Shown: one piece after another, positions 34,901 to 42,300 of the stretch | How the letters are laid out: each line of letters starts with the position of its first letter | Position numbering within the stretch: the stretch's first letter is position 1 | NCBI GenBank assembly: GCA_905178155.1 | Contig: CAJINV010000004.1 | Location: 5,744,828 to 5,808,827, forward strand | DNA: 64,000 nucleotides | Reading direction: 5' to 3' | Source of the DNA: Amoebophrya sp. A120 | Lineage: Eukaryota; Sar; Dinophyceae; Syndiniales; Amoebophryaceae | The notes under the pieces: generated by a model | What the model was told of the DNA's origin: nothing | Database searches by the model: none | What the model saw: the letters and a program-made list of their open reading frames with translations, nothing else | Made by a program: the position numbers and the translations under genes

Positions 34901-37900
34901 ACGCATCTACCCCTTCCGTGAAGTAATGCGCCTGCCTACACGTTGTTTCATTTTCATGCATGCAAAGCCCACCACTGTTCCCGTTCATTCCTCTCCGTTC
35001 AACCACTGTATTTTGGGTGAGCCATAAAAAAGCCTCTTCATATTCCAAAAATGGTTCTCTGCTTGCTCTAACCCATTTGTCTAAGTTATTTTCGTCTCTG
35101 TTCTTCCCTTCGTCCGACTAGTCAGAGTCGTACTGCGGCTAACCCTGAGTGTAAAACTAAAGTCTAAATCTTCTCAAAACTAGTGCCTAGTAAGTGTCTC
35201 CGCCTCGTTTCTATCTCGCTTATGTCTGTCTTCTCCTTCCAGTCTCCTTCGGTATATCCCGTCGCTCATCCGCTATCCGCTCCTCGTTTGCCTGCTAGTA
35301 TTCGCCTCCGTTCATGCCCCACTGCATCCCGCTCCCGTGGTCCTGGTCTCCGTACCCTCCGTCACCTGTTCCTTTGCCGGTGATCTGCCAACTTTTTTCT
35401 TTTCCCCAGCCCCATCCCCCTTTTCCTCCTGCTTTGCCGTAGGGCATGCTTCTTTTTCCGCCTTTCGTGTGCCAGTGCTCCGCCCCTTCTTTTCCTCCGT
35501 ACGGGCCCGACTTGGGACCGAACATTGGGGGGGGGTAGTGAAACCATTCCGCGTCCCATCCATTCCCTTTTTTCATCTGTTCTTTCCCGTAATATCCCTG
35601 ATCGTTTTTCCCGGTACCCTCTCCCGCCAGTCCTTCGCTTCCGGCTGTATGGTCCGCCCCGGTTTCCTCGTCGTGCTCCTGATCCATCTGCGATTCCTCC
35701 TTCACTCTAGTTGCGGGGTGGGCTCCATTTCCTGTTTCGTTTTTCTCTTCTTTCTCGTCTTCCCCTTTCCCTCCTTCCTGTTGGTAGTAGAAGGCTTCGC
35801 CTTTTCCATCTTTGTTCTTCGCGAGACCTTTCCCGTAGCCTCCCCCTTTATCCGCTTCCCAGCCGTGGCAAAACTCTCCTCCCATCTTGTATTCGCAGTG
35901 CCCTTCACTTTCATTTTGGTAGTGGTACGCTTCTCCGCCCATGCCGGGGTAGTGTCCGTAGCCCGTTTCTTCGGGCCAGTAGTAGCCTTTTCCTTTTTTT
36001 CCGCTCTGGATCTGGTTCGACGTTCCCCAGTATCCCATCCCCCCTTTCCCTGCTTCTTTCTCCCATTCGATCGCCTTTTTCATTTCATTGCTCGGGCGGA
36101 GGTATTGGTCTTCTTTCCACTCCGTCACTTTTCCCGTCCCGATTTGTTTTTCATCGATCTGCTCTCCGGTGTCGCGGAACTCCTCGAACAAGTCGGCCAT
36201 AAGGGCGCCGTCCCCTTGGAGCATCAAAGTGCCGCTACTCCAGAACCTCACGATAGCCCGCTTTTCCATCCACAGCGCCGCAGCTGTTTTGTCGCATCCT
36301 TCTCGCGAATGCATTTGGATCGTATCCGGGTCCTGGTCCGTCAGCTGACCCAAGAACTCCATCAACTGTTCCGCTTCAATGTTTGCAAATTTTGCGTGAT
36401 TTTCTTTGTCGCGGCATGGGCCGGCCGTCGACTTCTTCTTACGTCCCCTCCCCATTTTCCTTCAATTTTTTTCGTTTCTTCTTTCTTCCCCCCTTCCTTC
36501 ACAGCCTCTACTACCTATCACTTGCGCTTTCTTCAGAAAGAATATAATGTCAACTATTGATACTCTTTATTCTAGTTGCGTGGCTATCGATAAACAAAGA
36601 ATGGCCCAAGGCTTCGCTCCAGCTCTATTCTTCTCAAAAAAAAAGATTCTGCCCTTTGTTGTCGCTGTTCGTCCTTTTTATTTATCATTGGGGGCATTTG
36701 CAAGAATTATTTCCGTCATTTCGCTATCTCTATCATTCTCTTTCGTCTTTTCTTGTTGTCGATCTTTCCGCTCATGCAAACGCCGATCGTTTATTGCAAT
36801 TCCATGCTCCTCGGTTTATCTTACCGCACCCCATCACCCGATGTCCTTCCTACCTAGAAGTACGGACGCGGCCTGCCGCGACGGCAGAGCACCCTTGAAG
36901 CGTGGGCAGAGCGTGCGCGCTGGTTTCCAAGGCTGAAACACAGAAGCGCTGTGCGCGGGGACAGGAAGGCAGGGGCAAAAAAGGGCGCAAGCAAGTTGTG
37001 TTCCGAGGCGCAGGTGGGGGCATGGTCCGCCGCCACATGCCAAGGCAGAGGAAAGGCACATTTGTCCGCGGGAGGACAGAGAAAGACGCAGCACGCAACA
37101 GGGTTGCGCAGCGCGATGGACATCTTGGCTTGGGTGCGCTCCTTGCTCGTTGCAAGGTTATTTCGATCCTCTTATTTTTTGCTGCCGCTGCTAGGATTTC
37201 TTGCTTCGCTTGTGATCCTTTTTGCATTTCGTTTCATCTGGGACCTGTCGCGAGGGAAGCGTTACTCTTACTCATTTTGATCCTTCGTCCCCGGCTTCAT
37301 ACTCGTCCTCGTGTGAAAAGTTTCGGCTCTCCTGGCTCAGCATCCTCGCCTTGTATTTTCAGGCACTGGCAGTTTTTTCTGCTTCGACTTCTTCTGCATC
37401 TCCTTATTTTTCATTTTTTCATCCTCAAAACACAACAACAAAAATAATTCAGTCTCTTATTCCCTCTTGTCCATACTTCGGCTCCTGAATTCAGATAATT
37501 AAGCTGCGAATTCTCGACGTCATGGGAGCTCTCACCTTCCCATTTGTTTTCATATTTCTTTATCCATGCCGTGCTTGCTTTTCGTGCTGCTGCCTCACTT
37601 GGTAGCGAAACAACAGCACTACTTTGCTGGCCTCGGAGGGAAATGCTTTTCGCTTCTTCGTATCTTCCATCTATTTTCGTTATGGGTAACGTCGGTCCGA
37701 ATTTGCGGTAGTGTCAAGCCCTTCGTGGTGAAGACGCGGCTGCTCCGCGCTGCAGTCCGTCTTGTACATATTTACCCTTCAGCTAACTTCTATTTTTTGC
37801 ACTAGCTTCCGTCTCTTCTTTATCCGCGTTTTGTGCCGACTGCTAGTGTACATCTTTTTTTTTTTTTTTTTTTTTTTTATATATATCCCTTTTTTTTTTT

Positions 37901-40754
37901 TTTGCACTGCGCCGACCGCGCCCGGTCGTGGCTAGAGCTTTTTCTGTTAAAATTATGTATAAAAAGAAACTCGTCGTCGGCTACAACGAAAATAGGTGCT
38001 ATGTCTATTTCTCTATCGTTGCCGCGGTCGGTATGCTACTGCCCCTCAGCATGAGTACGCAGCAGCACACCTTTTCAGCTCGCACGGTGATGATAGTCCT
38101 GCTTTTCTTTATGTGTAGTAGCTTCGGATTTACCTTGTAAAATCGAACTTTTTCTTCCTTCTTCTCTTTTTTATCTAATATCTTTGTTGCTTCCGACGTA
38201 GCTTATAGCTTGCTTTCGCATGCTGCTATCCCGTTGGTGCAATTTCAAATCATACACTTTGCGATAAATATTGCCTTCGATATTAACCCGGAGAGTCCAT
38301 TTCTCGCTCATCGATGTAGCGCGACCACTCTTCTTCTCGATCTTCTTCTTTCGTGGTTCCAACCGTATCAGGTCGGTGCAGATTAGCCTCTTCATAGTTG
38401 GTTCTATGCGTTCTGCTGTCTTAATGGGTTGACAGTAGGTCGATCAATATCGTGACTTGCAGGAGAGGACTGTCGAACGACCTCTCTATTTCTCTTTTCG
38501 AAAAGAAAAATACTTAGAGGGCCCCCGTCGCTGTTTCGTCTTTCCATCTATCCGTGTAGCTTGCTCAACCGCTTATGATGGTGTTGGCAGTGTGCCCCTC
38601 AACCGCTCGTAAAACAAAAAATAAAACAAATAGCACTTTCTTCTTTTTCTTCACAGATGTAAACCATTTTTATTTTCCAGACTGCACGGCTACTATCTTG
38701 TGTAGCGATAAAAGTTGAGTCGTGCGGCGAGAAAAATGCTGGATGTGCTCCGGGAAGAAGCCTCGCCATCTACAGCATAACTCATGCGCAGCTTCCTCTT
38801 CTTTTTCGTACGAGTAGTGTACTCCGTCTGTTCTATCTCTTTTTCGAATTTGATACACATCAAAACAAAACCTCCCGTCATCTCTGAAGAAACTAAAAGA
38901 GCCGCTGTCTTAGTCGTCGCGCTCGCGCCATCTACAGCACTTTTCTCCTCTGCTTTGCTACGCTGATAAGGCATTTGTCATGCGGAATAGGCATCAAGAA
39001 GCTCTCAAAAAATCTGTGATGCTAGGGCATGCATCACAGACATCAGGGATCATGCAAAACGTGCATGACAAGTGTCAGAATCTTCCAGACCCAGACATTT
39101 TTACATTTGATAGAATCCGCGGGCGCCCCGGTGCAGAGCTGCATGTCGCGGAGCCCCTGGATTTTCTTGTTGGGCGCCCCGAGGACCAGACGCTTCCAGT
39201 CGAATACCGTCTTGATGCGGGGCAGCTCCTTGTCTTCCGCCCCGGGGCTGGGTCCGGTCAGCACCGACTGCAAAAACCCGTCGGGCAGTTTCAGCTCGTA
39301 CTCCAAATCCGCCGCCCACGCGCAGGCGTCGGCCTGAACATCGTAGCCTTTGAATCCTTGTTCCGCGGAGTCTTTGGCCACGTAGGGGTAGTACCGGACG
39401 TAAAGCGTGTATCGCAAGAAAAAACTGATTCACCGTGCACATGTGAAGATGTTGCGGAGGATACAACAACAACGAAATAAAGTGCTTGTCTTCCTACGCA
39501 TGCAAGACCGCCAAAGATTGGTAGCTCTGTTAATATCCTTAGATAGCTCGCCTTCTTCAAGCAAAATTGTACTTGTGTCGCAACAATACCCTTGCAAATA
39601 AGTAAATCATCACAGTTGTGAACCACTTTTCCCCTACGATAGCATCAGCAAGCAGGCTTTTAGCAGCATCATGTACTTTTCGACCTCTTTATGAAAGTGC
39701 ACAACTCCCCCTCCCCCTCATTTGTAATGCAAAATACCTAATTTACGCATTGGCTCTAAGGACTGTTGGCATCACAAGTTCTGGCAGCCCAAATAACACC
39801 ACACTCCTGTCCAAATTTATCACGCAAAACCCGTATTGGGTATTCTTGCTGATGCTGACGCTTGTATTGCTGTTCATGCAATACAAACGAGGGGGAGGGG
39901 GAGTTGTGCACTGTCATACTCTTTGATGTTCAAGCCGCCCGACTGATCTTTGTCGCACAGTTGGATCAGGAAGGGTCCGAGCGTTTTCTTCTGGCCGCAG
40001 TAGAAGAGAAAGTCGTTCATTTCTTCCTCCTATCAGATGCAAATGTGTCTGGGTCTGGAAGAATGCAAGTTTGTCATGCTTGTCTCGCATGACTCTGGAA
40101 TCTGTCATGCATGAGCAGGAAAGCAGCCTCTTACCTGTCGTGCAAAGACGCAGTTTGTCAAGCAGGAAGCGAAACACGTAGGAGCTCAGAAACTTGTCAT
40201 GCGTGGCTGCGACGTAACGCAGTGCGCCCGCCATGCACGAACTAGCATCACAAGATTCCAGACCCAGACATATTTTCAGTTCATACCTCCCCCTTGATCT
40301 CGCTGCTCTTGTCCTTGTCCACCATCATGAAAGCCTCCTGCAACTCGCCCTGTTCCCAGGGCTCCAGGGCGACGCCCTTTCGGTCCAGGATCAGCTTCTT
40401 CAACACTTTTTCCGCGTCGGGTAGGTCCCGCTGCCCGCCGGATCTGTCACGCGCCCAAGTTTTCCACCCAGTCAGGTTCTGAGAGCTGGAGTTCAGCGAC
40501 TGCGGGTGGTCGAGCAAAGTCTGGAGCTGTTCGAGCTCCGCATCAGTTAATTTGCCGTCCAAGTTAGAATCGAACGTGTTGAACAGCGCGGCTAAGTACT
40601 CGTCGTTCTGCTCCGATTTGCCCTGTTCCGACACCTCCGGCAGTTTCTGCGGGGGCACAACGCGCTTGGAGGAAGAGGAACTGGCGAAACACAAGGAAAA
40701 ACACTTGCCGGCCGCGGCTTCGCCGGCGTTGTCCAAAATATCGCACGGGTTCAT
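22973..40754 (-). CDS. EF-hand / HExxH zinc metallopeptidase, gene expanded by introners and a LINE
   Basis: About 14 exons: 40754-40286, 40030-39919, 39689-39638, 39424-39113, 25976-25941, 25630-25581, 25381-25322, 25067-24983, 24826-24615, 24451-24365 (3' edge approximate), 24080-24023 (5' edge approximate), 23796-23761, 23594-23326, 23048-22973. About 600 residues. The N-terminal part has three EF-hand loops (DSNLDGKLTDAE, DKDKSSEIKGEE, DKDQSGGLNIKE). The C-terminal part has a gluzincin-like site: HELYH in AYFHELYHLIDQ, then WRALHPPEF and SNVREDKACILAF, where Glu of RED is the likely third zinc ligand. It resembles HExxH putative zinc metallopeptidases with a downstream ED.A motif. Ca-regulated proteolysis is inference. 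The 24365-24080 junction is unresolved. No signal peptide is evident. Confidence 0.65.
23049..23325 (-). mobile_element. Introner, family D
   Basis: Ends TATCCTGAGTAAAAGC / GTTTTTACACAGGATA. Target duplication CGTTT; excision gives ELARFDPGFRQT. Confidence 0.75.
23595..23760 (-). mobile_element. Introner, family A
   Basis: Ends TATGCATTGCAAAA / TTTTGCAGTGCATA. Target duplication GGACA/AGACA (one mismatch); excision gives NDPKDTEWRAL. Confidence 0.75.
23797..24022 (-). mobile_element. Introner, family C
   Basis: Long inverted repeat containing GTGCACAACTCCCCCTCCCC. Target duplication ACCAG; excision gives HLIDQADNNIN directly after the HELYH motif. Confidence 0.75.
24081..24364 (-). other. 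Intron of unresolved type in the metallopeptidase gene
   Basis: A gap must lie between the exon coding KMWLAFGYCLNKDTFYLG and the exon coding ICMAYFHELYH, because the first frame stops soon after. I could not find matching inverted ends or duplications, and both boundaries are approximate. Confidence 0.35.
24452..24614 (-). mobile_element. Introner, family A core with a family-B-like end
   Basis: One end reads TATCAAATGCAAAAGCATCG, the other CGCACAGGATA. Target duplication ATTGG on both sides; excision gives PCAGLAGSRKMW. Confidence 0.75.
24827..24982 (-). mobile_element. Introner, family A
   Basis: Ends TATGCACTGCAAAAG / TTTTGCATTGCATA. Target duplication CGAAA; excision gives STVLENVPGNS. 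Confidence 0.8.
25068..25321 (-). mobile_element. Introner-like intron, family F, with GT-AG ends
   Basis: Minus strand GTTCTTACATTAGTC...GTAGTCAATGTAAG, so the ends are inverted repeats yet also canonical GT and AG. Excision gives ALSNWFENL. No clear target duplication. Confidence 0.5.
25382..25580 (-). other. 199-nt GT-AG intron of the metallopeptidase gene
   Basis: Minus strand GTATAAGTG...TTTACTTAG. Joins HIPLDD to VKAMEPMDR in phase 0; without it the frame stops at 25575. Confidence 0.55.
25631..25940 (-). mobile_element. Introner, family G, with long inverted repeats
   Basis: Terminal inverted repeats of more than 40 bp with small gaps, starting TATGGAAGCGTCAG. Target duplication ACGAC; excision gives NSDDDETKNGTG. 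Confidence 0.75.
26091..26938 (-). other. 3' untranslated region of the LINE-like element
   Basis: 848 bp after the RT ORF. It contains a 35-bp tandem duplication (26124-26158 and 26159-26193, one mismatch) and a GC-rich tract near 26580-26620. No gene. Confidence 0.5.
26124..26193. repeat. 35-bp tandem duplication
   Basis: Two copies of GTGGCGC(T)TAGAACAG... differing at one base, near the 3' terminus of the retrotransposon. 3'-terminal tandem repeats are known in some non-LTR elements. Confidence 0.7.
26939..30094 (-). CDS. Retrotransposon ORF: C-terminal half of reverse transcriptase
   Basis: 1051 residues as read from a TTG codon; the true N-terminus is uncertain. Near residue 60 it has RELIQGAVETML, which fits RT motif B (QG). 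Near residue 185 it has QYVDDGTTV, the YxDD catalytic box, followed by LAPLKCEF, which fits motif D. Residues 230-420 look like RT thumb helices. The C-terminal 400 residues are Lys/Glu-rich low complexity, possibly nucleic-acid binding. No RNase H motif seen. Motif A lies in the preceding ORF, so the active site is divided between the two frames. Confidence 0.7.
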   Translation of the reverse strand: MGGSKNSGNVGSRPPGLALRDPCFIKLIIVTAWTKDLWIRNGDCYGHVVRHRELIQGAVETMLGGTLMFLPGVEIVAEFLEEVFDEEGRTNRERLQKAEAKLRARIARLYKGGDIDTSFRDYDHRTEVGEIYQKEAGPPVTGYRRGEKVTTGQGKEKKGEKARKTEFRHYMGKLPHDNKRKWALAVQYVDDGTTVLKFFVEDIEVVAAALRAASWACQKIYETEGQFLAPLKCEFATSLKDPAKISILRQAFQPFGIMFEEKDFLKILGIRIVPTNKEGQRKALRSQVQQSIGIGQHLAYQVMSRRKKLEGEELAWIVQVFFVSSMIYFLPVMQLYFDMQDWATMLGEISLTIAETIGMTEETVEELMRKTNTNAETFYRVVFGANMLGITDPFTLGLKTLRATAQANYLTDPGGFIQMATMPLKVVGESKAGIARAVERKIMKRIEADIALLQALRDGASVRLSAGSDLRGVGIVRKTNKAKPQMVQSQHVYRCDRSLLADKIRQGGKGKKGQSDYMTKIWVKHTDKEEATMVTVEEWKGKEEHMATIETRQDHLKTEARTEERKFVAYCNNAIRAIEMVKKQQHEGSGGVCACLLDYDEMKEKTRGLLRKEQGIALELQEEIEKAEEQIPGLTIVRRWGKQNAPKTLAKSEAHGGYTEVIPLRVANVSKHDDEYAEWVQYDFGEKNAPTKPIWEWPEMSKIERQAYICRKIIGDEKKDGQKVEEGGGNGEDDRRKGSTGERKGKGASSSAKGKARCEKGPKGNTATTDTSREIVSGSLAETIRKMVEGEKIKAQKEGSEMLQRALDIIGRATDLLETAVDGPLESRATSSSSNRRDVPEITEERKESKEEEENEIEEAVYFSPAQEYQGSRSGYVYKLGRFGMGYYKDQGPEEATREMIQKITIGGPGGKLPKREISKEQKTAKKEVAGDVTRQEKNTQQVRQVAEEEEEIEMTSREAEEPGGEGRSGSLRKKIAKDISETVGEKEDKKEEERFPTLEELNERDRKRDREEAAEREEERKRQEERRSMKRLKRDNSLQEELAQMFRNTH
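30095..30601 (-). repeat. Gap splitting the RT, with 12-bp tandem repeats
   Basis: 507 bp between the two RT halves. On the plus strand, 30440-30570 is a run of about ten degenerate 12-mers of the AGACAAAAACTT / AGACAAGAAATT type, and 30090-30270 is GC-rich with GCCCGGGC-like words. It lies between RT motifs A and B. It could be a spliced intron, a secondary insertion or degenerate linker; no clear duplication flanks it. Confidence 0.55.
30602..33256 (-). CDS. Retrotransposon ORF: APE-type endonuclease plus N-terminal half of RT
   Basis: 884 residues. A 95-residue charged leader precedes an endonuclease/exonuclease/phosphatase-like domain: WNINGVKRRNALRLL near 100, TGGLNCQY near 290, PTTIDFMAI near 350 and SDHVALLADV near 405. 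These match the NING, GDFN, TxID and SDH blocks of LINE endonucleases, except that the Asp of GDFN appears as Leu (GGLN). After a Lys/Glu linker, RT begins with LNPEAAGMDGLRMEIYKAL near 715 and motif A FGLDASNYFNSIG near 850. The frame stops about 30 residues after motif A. Nicking plus target-primed reverse transcription is the family mechanism. Confidence 0.75.
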   Translation of the reverse strand: MAKMEGMKIAKEETLLPREEEESSGTRNEERRGWQENSNRRNKKEEKEGNGLGGDREEKSEDEREITEEEGADEQEGDELDEKKEREDGSEEMRRERHPFWNINGVKRRNALRLLKANTKITPRLTGASCAELKVAALTDEQAAFQHVEEERKALGIPDTRPAVYFAAATNMKKVAAELNAGAVGVIYIEEPKRLPDSIYSAEILRKDMGGTFLRKGITNKEDALLWMVAAQDERGMLVVVFYRRPAKDAPIKDSEEAMFIRKQMAEMTAKLEKMIEECGMAIMTGGLNCQYAIEERGKIKLEREKTGAQKIYFEEVIKPLENMLNKHAETLPTGGPTCYRSQENPTTIDFMAIAGKKGRVVAKVCERVQIPQEVKQDEDQNQEQDENQEEESDHVALLADVVWIPPPKCIGEVQKEKQAKEQKRWAFNARRSLVAPTVESAKGRIEIIRGMRKFQKANPVRQVAKWPRKSITLERLQETMEKAGTIPTERRTMLGVQKWLMDKLNEAGVLKVQKVEKGGKLKAQWQKQNREKRKEEKNIKQEEGEQGEEEKEKAETAEKEWAQSFPQMPKKGQKTEKEIYETARKVKEAICGVGRGMPMGEAKEVTVGGILVKGVEAATERIASSHLLKCEPTRKENGKKHTYDAKELAKALGQLTQACREVKSLRFTGPQLKEHVKRLNPEAAGMDGLRMEIYKALTPEQYEILAEVFNRFLKEGEEFEMKQSAKKNQPALLEEHLNAVQVELLKKQTAATTAIEKIRTVIQGTAIMRVLLSVVVFEMARVADKSDAFTRCGSASKPGASCQATALQVLQTCHEGGGVEKQKEAQEKKGEERSKQEAIAFGLDASNYFNSIGIPRAVEAYRTAKLRPCRTEPPPAPGSLFSR
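33257..33650 (-). other. Inter-ORF region of the LINE-like element
   Basis: 394 bp, AT-richer than the ORFs; no conserved feature seen. Confidence 0.4.
33651..34700 (-). CDS. Retrotransposon ORF, Lys/Glu/Arg-rich, function unknown
   Basis: 349 residues with nearly half charged residues and long KEKKKKKK and EEDRQER tracts, predicting helical or coiled-coil structure. No zinc knuckle or RRM seen. Position upstream of the endonuclease/RT ORF and the basic composition suggest a nucleic-acid-binding ORF1-type protein; that is inference. Confidence 0.5.
   Translation of the reverse strand: MEIAPLRFRPPPKTNIEGEKKQKKEAQNEEKTNTTKDGRAEDWLEALINEKRKDALEIQRKSQEEDRQERGGMLIDELISQRGKETEVTARARPDTTIAEINKKRGKMSARILKNLAAVRRKRKTPMTKWLRRTPERDAEGKLLTIKQRQQMAKAMRLKAGAEKMRALFTAATKDEETNAEVEDERDKKRALGIVRLRRMSRIQWKIHIGDYMRRWREKEKKKKKKRKEEKKSQEIKDAKNTTSKNARKRLATALESDEEYARWQERARELIATKSYKGSAALVELSRTERMEHEKKRIQRAAEAQTKRMKETRKNESRAQRAERLGKKKEKRKEKREGSNSEAESAAE
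34701..35294 (-). other. Inter-ORF region of the LINE-like element
   Basis: 594 bp between the first two ORFs; no feature recognised. Confidence 0.4.
35295..36455 (-). CDS. Retrotransposon ORF, Gly/Tyr/Lys-rich low-complexity protein
   Basis: 386 residues. The first 130 look folded (EAEQLMEFLGQLTDQ, IVRFWSSGTLMLQGDG). The rest is built from loose repeats of Gly with aromatic residues and Lys (GYGHYPGMGGEAYHY, GKGEAFYYQQ), like RNA-binding or phase-separating low-complexity regions. First ORF of the element; a particle or RNA-binding role is inferred from place and composition only. Confidence 0.5.
   Translation of the reverse strand: MGRGRKKKSTAGPCRDKENHAKFANIEAEQLMEFLGQLTDQDPDTIQMHSREGCDKTAAALWMEKRAIVRFWSSGTLMLQGDGALMADLFEEFRDTGEQIDEKQIGTGKVTEWKEDQYLRPSNEMKKAIEWEKEAGKGGMGYWGTSNQIQSGKKGKGYYWPEETGYGHYPGMGGEAYHYQNESEGHCEYKMGGEFCHGWEADKGGGYGKGLAKNKDGKGEAFYYQQEGGKGEDEKEEKNETGNGAHPATRVKEESQMDQEHDEETGADHTAGSEGLAGEGTGKNDQGYYGKEQMKKGNGWDAEWFHYPPPMFGPKSGPYGGKEGAEHWHTKGGKRSMPYGKAGGKGGWGWGKEKSWQITGKGTGDGGYGDQDHGSGMQWGMNGGEY
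36456..38953 (-). other. 5' leader of the LINE-like element
   Basis: 2.5 kb before the first ORF. It contains a T tract and TATATATA core at about 37855-37903 (A/T-rich on the sense strand) and a GC-rich stretch at 36850-37130. No convincing ORF. A promoter would be expected here, but none is identified. Confidence 0.4.
39425..39637 (-). other. 213-nt GT-AG intron of the metallopeptidase gene
   Basis: Minus strand GTAGGGGAAAAG...GAATCAG. Joins KACLLML to FFLRYTLYVRYYP through a split Ser codon. Confidence 0.55.
39690..39918 (-). mobile_element. Introner, family C
   Basis: Inverted GTGCACAACTCCCCCTCCCC / GAGGGGGAGGGGGAGTTGTGC. Target duplication AAGAG; excision completes the third EF-hand (GLNIKEVEKYM). 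Confidence 0.8.
40031..40285 (-). mobile_element. Introner, family B (intact reference copy)
   Basis: 255 bp. Ends TATGAACTGAAAATATG / GCATCTGATA. Target duplication GGAGG; excision gives SEIKGEEEMNDF inside the second EF-hand. Confidence 0.8.
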
Positions 40755-40917
40755 GGTATAAATAACTCAAGGTTGATGAGTTTATTATTCAGTGTGTTTT
40801 TTAACTAGGTAGGAAATTTATGTTCGGGTGATTATGCGTATGAATCCTCGACGTAAAAATTGCTTCTACAAATTAGAAAGTTACACGACGATTAATATTT
40901 GACAAAATTCTTATCTT
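40755..40917. other. Short intergenic spacer
   Basis: AT-rich; nothing recognised. Confidence 0.4.
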
Positions 40918-42270
40918 CGTCGGTTGCGCTTGCGCATTCGCGTACGCGTTGCGTTGCTTGCGATGTATGACTGAAAGGTCATTGCAGCACTTAGTGCGGT
41001 TTTCTTTACATAGTGATGAACCAGAATAAATTTACAAACTTGAAACTGCCACAACGATTGCAGGTGGTTGTATAGCTTGTTATCCTGCACTGTGCGGTGG
41101 TACAGGCAAAAATACAACTCCGCATAGAAGATGAAAACCGATAGTACCAGCAAGGCCTCAAGAAGAGGTGCACGACCGTCAAGAACGGTTTCACTAGAGA
41201 TGTAGGCACTGCTTCACTATCACTATCACTATCACTATCACTATCACTATCACTATCACTATCACTATCACTATCACTATCACTATCACTATCACTATCA
41301 CTATCACTATCACTTCTTCTGTGCGGGGCAAGAAATAAACCGATCCTCTATGTTAAAGTGCACCATCTTCATCTGTGTGGTCTGTTCCGAGCAGAACCGA
41401 TAGAACAAGCTGTAGTAGAGGACATGACGACCAGACCGAGAGGACAAAAGAAAACCGAGAAGTAACTTGGAAATCTTGATCTACAAGCGAACCTGTCGAC
41501 GTCCAAAGCGTGAAAATATAATCCCAGCCGGGTTCCAATATTTATCTTCATCTGGAAAAATGTTGCAGTATTACCGACAGCGATGAAAGATCTCTCACCT
41601 GTTGGCGGATGAACCGACTGTCGCTTTGCAACTAGCATTTCTAATATGACGCACCACTCAACATGTGTCGCAGAAGCCGTAGCAGAACCGAGACCGACGT
41701 GAATTTATAGAACAGGGGATACTCATACTTCTCACCTGGTCGTCCTTTTGTGTAACTGTCGAGCATCATCGTTGGTCTCTTGTTGTACAATAAAATGCCA
41801 TTTATTGTACCGATAGTGAAACCACCAATCGCGAAGCCCTGACTCAGTGCGCGTTTCTTTACACAGCGACAATCGAGATGAGTCTTCGCATACTCTGTGG
41901 CTCCAAGAAACAACACTCGTGCGTTTTTCTCTTCAGCAGCGCTATCATGACTTTTCGATTCACAGCACCGCTTTTTCAGTTCATTCATACTCAACAGCAC
42001 GTGGAGCAAAATTTCTAGAAATAAAGCCACTCTAATTAGATTCATTTTTACTTCCTGCGTTAAGCCACTGTAGTTGTGCGGTGGCCTTGTTGGTATACTT
42101 GTAGCGATCATGATTCGCACCAAACGCAGCCACTCTAGTACTGCTCCGCGTCCGCCGGCCATCAAAATATCAAAATCAGATCGCAAGTTGTGCTGTCTTG
42201 TTCTCGCGACCTGGCATGTGCGCAAAGAACAGGGAGAAGAACCACATGTGCTGGCGGGTTGCTGCTGCAC
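40918..42270 (-). CDS. Putative multi-exon membrane protein, exon structure uncertain
   Basis: The first frame (42270-41641) has a possible later start at MAGGRGAVLEW and hydrophobic stretches (MNLIRVALFLEILLHVLLSM; LSQGFAIGGFTIGTINGILL). Downstream, CAG|GTGAGA at 41600, ...TTTCCAG|ATGAAG near 41553 and CAG|GTTCGC near 41483 suggest short exons. A final exon (about 41210-40918) codes ALLVLSVFIFYAELYFCLYH and ends in MRKRNRRR. Frames can be linked for the later exons, but the first junction does not fit GT-AG cleanly. The intron between the last two exons contains a hexamer microsatellite. Family unknown. Confidence 0.35.
41213..41312. repeat. (TATCAC)n hexamer microsatellite
   Basis: About 16 perfect copies of a 6-bp unit. 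It lies between putative exons of the neighbouring gene. Confidence 0.95.
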
Positions 42271-42300
42271 CTGCAGTAGCAGAAGTTCTTCATCTTCCAG

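Larger units (their letters stand above)
26091..38964 (-). mobile_element. LINE-like non-LTR retrotransposon, about 12.9 kb, four ORFs
   Basis: Flanked by an 11-bp direct repeat TTTGCTACGCT at 26080-26090 and 38954-38964. Four long ORFs on minus run 5'-3': a Gly/Tyr-rich ORF, a Lys/Glu/Arg-rich ORF, an endonuclease plus RT 5' half, and an RT 3' half. The sense strand is strongly purine-rich throughout. No poly(A) tail at the 3' end; the element ends in GATGCGAT next to the duplication. It sits in the same orientation as the host gene, inside its intron. The long intact frames suggest a recent insertion, but the RT is split. Confidence 0.75.
25977..39112 (-). mobile_element. Introner, family B, split by a 12.9-kb retrotransposon
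   Basis: The two halves (25977-26090 and 38965-39112) together give a normal family-B element with ends TATCAAATGTAAAAATG / TTTTTACATTTGATA. Target duplication GATTC; excision joins TGAPAD to SGENEY in frame. Confidence 0.8.

Noticed and set aside
26939-36455. Host-gene status for the four long ORFs
   Set aside because: Endonuclease and RT motifs plus an 11-bp duplication around the whole block show a mobile element inside an intron.
37855-37903. T-rich tract as a retrotransposon poly(A) tail
   Set aside because: It lies in the 5' leader of the element, far from the 3' end at 26091.
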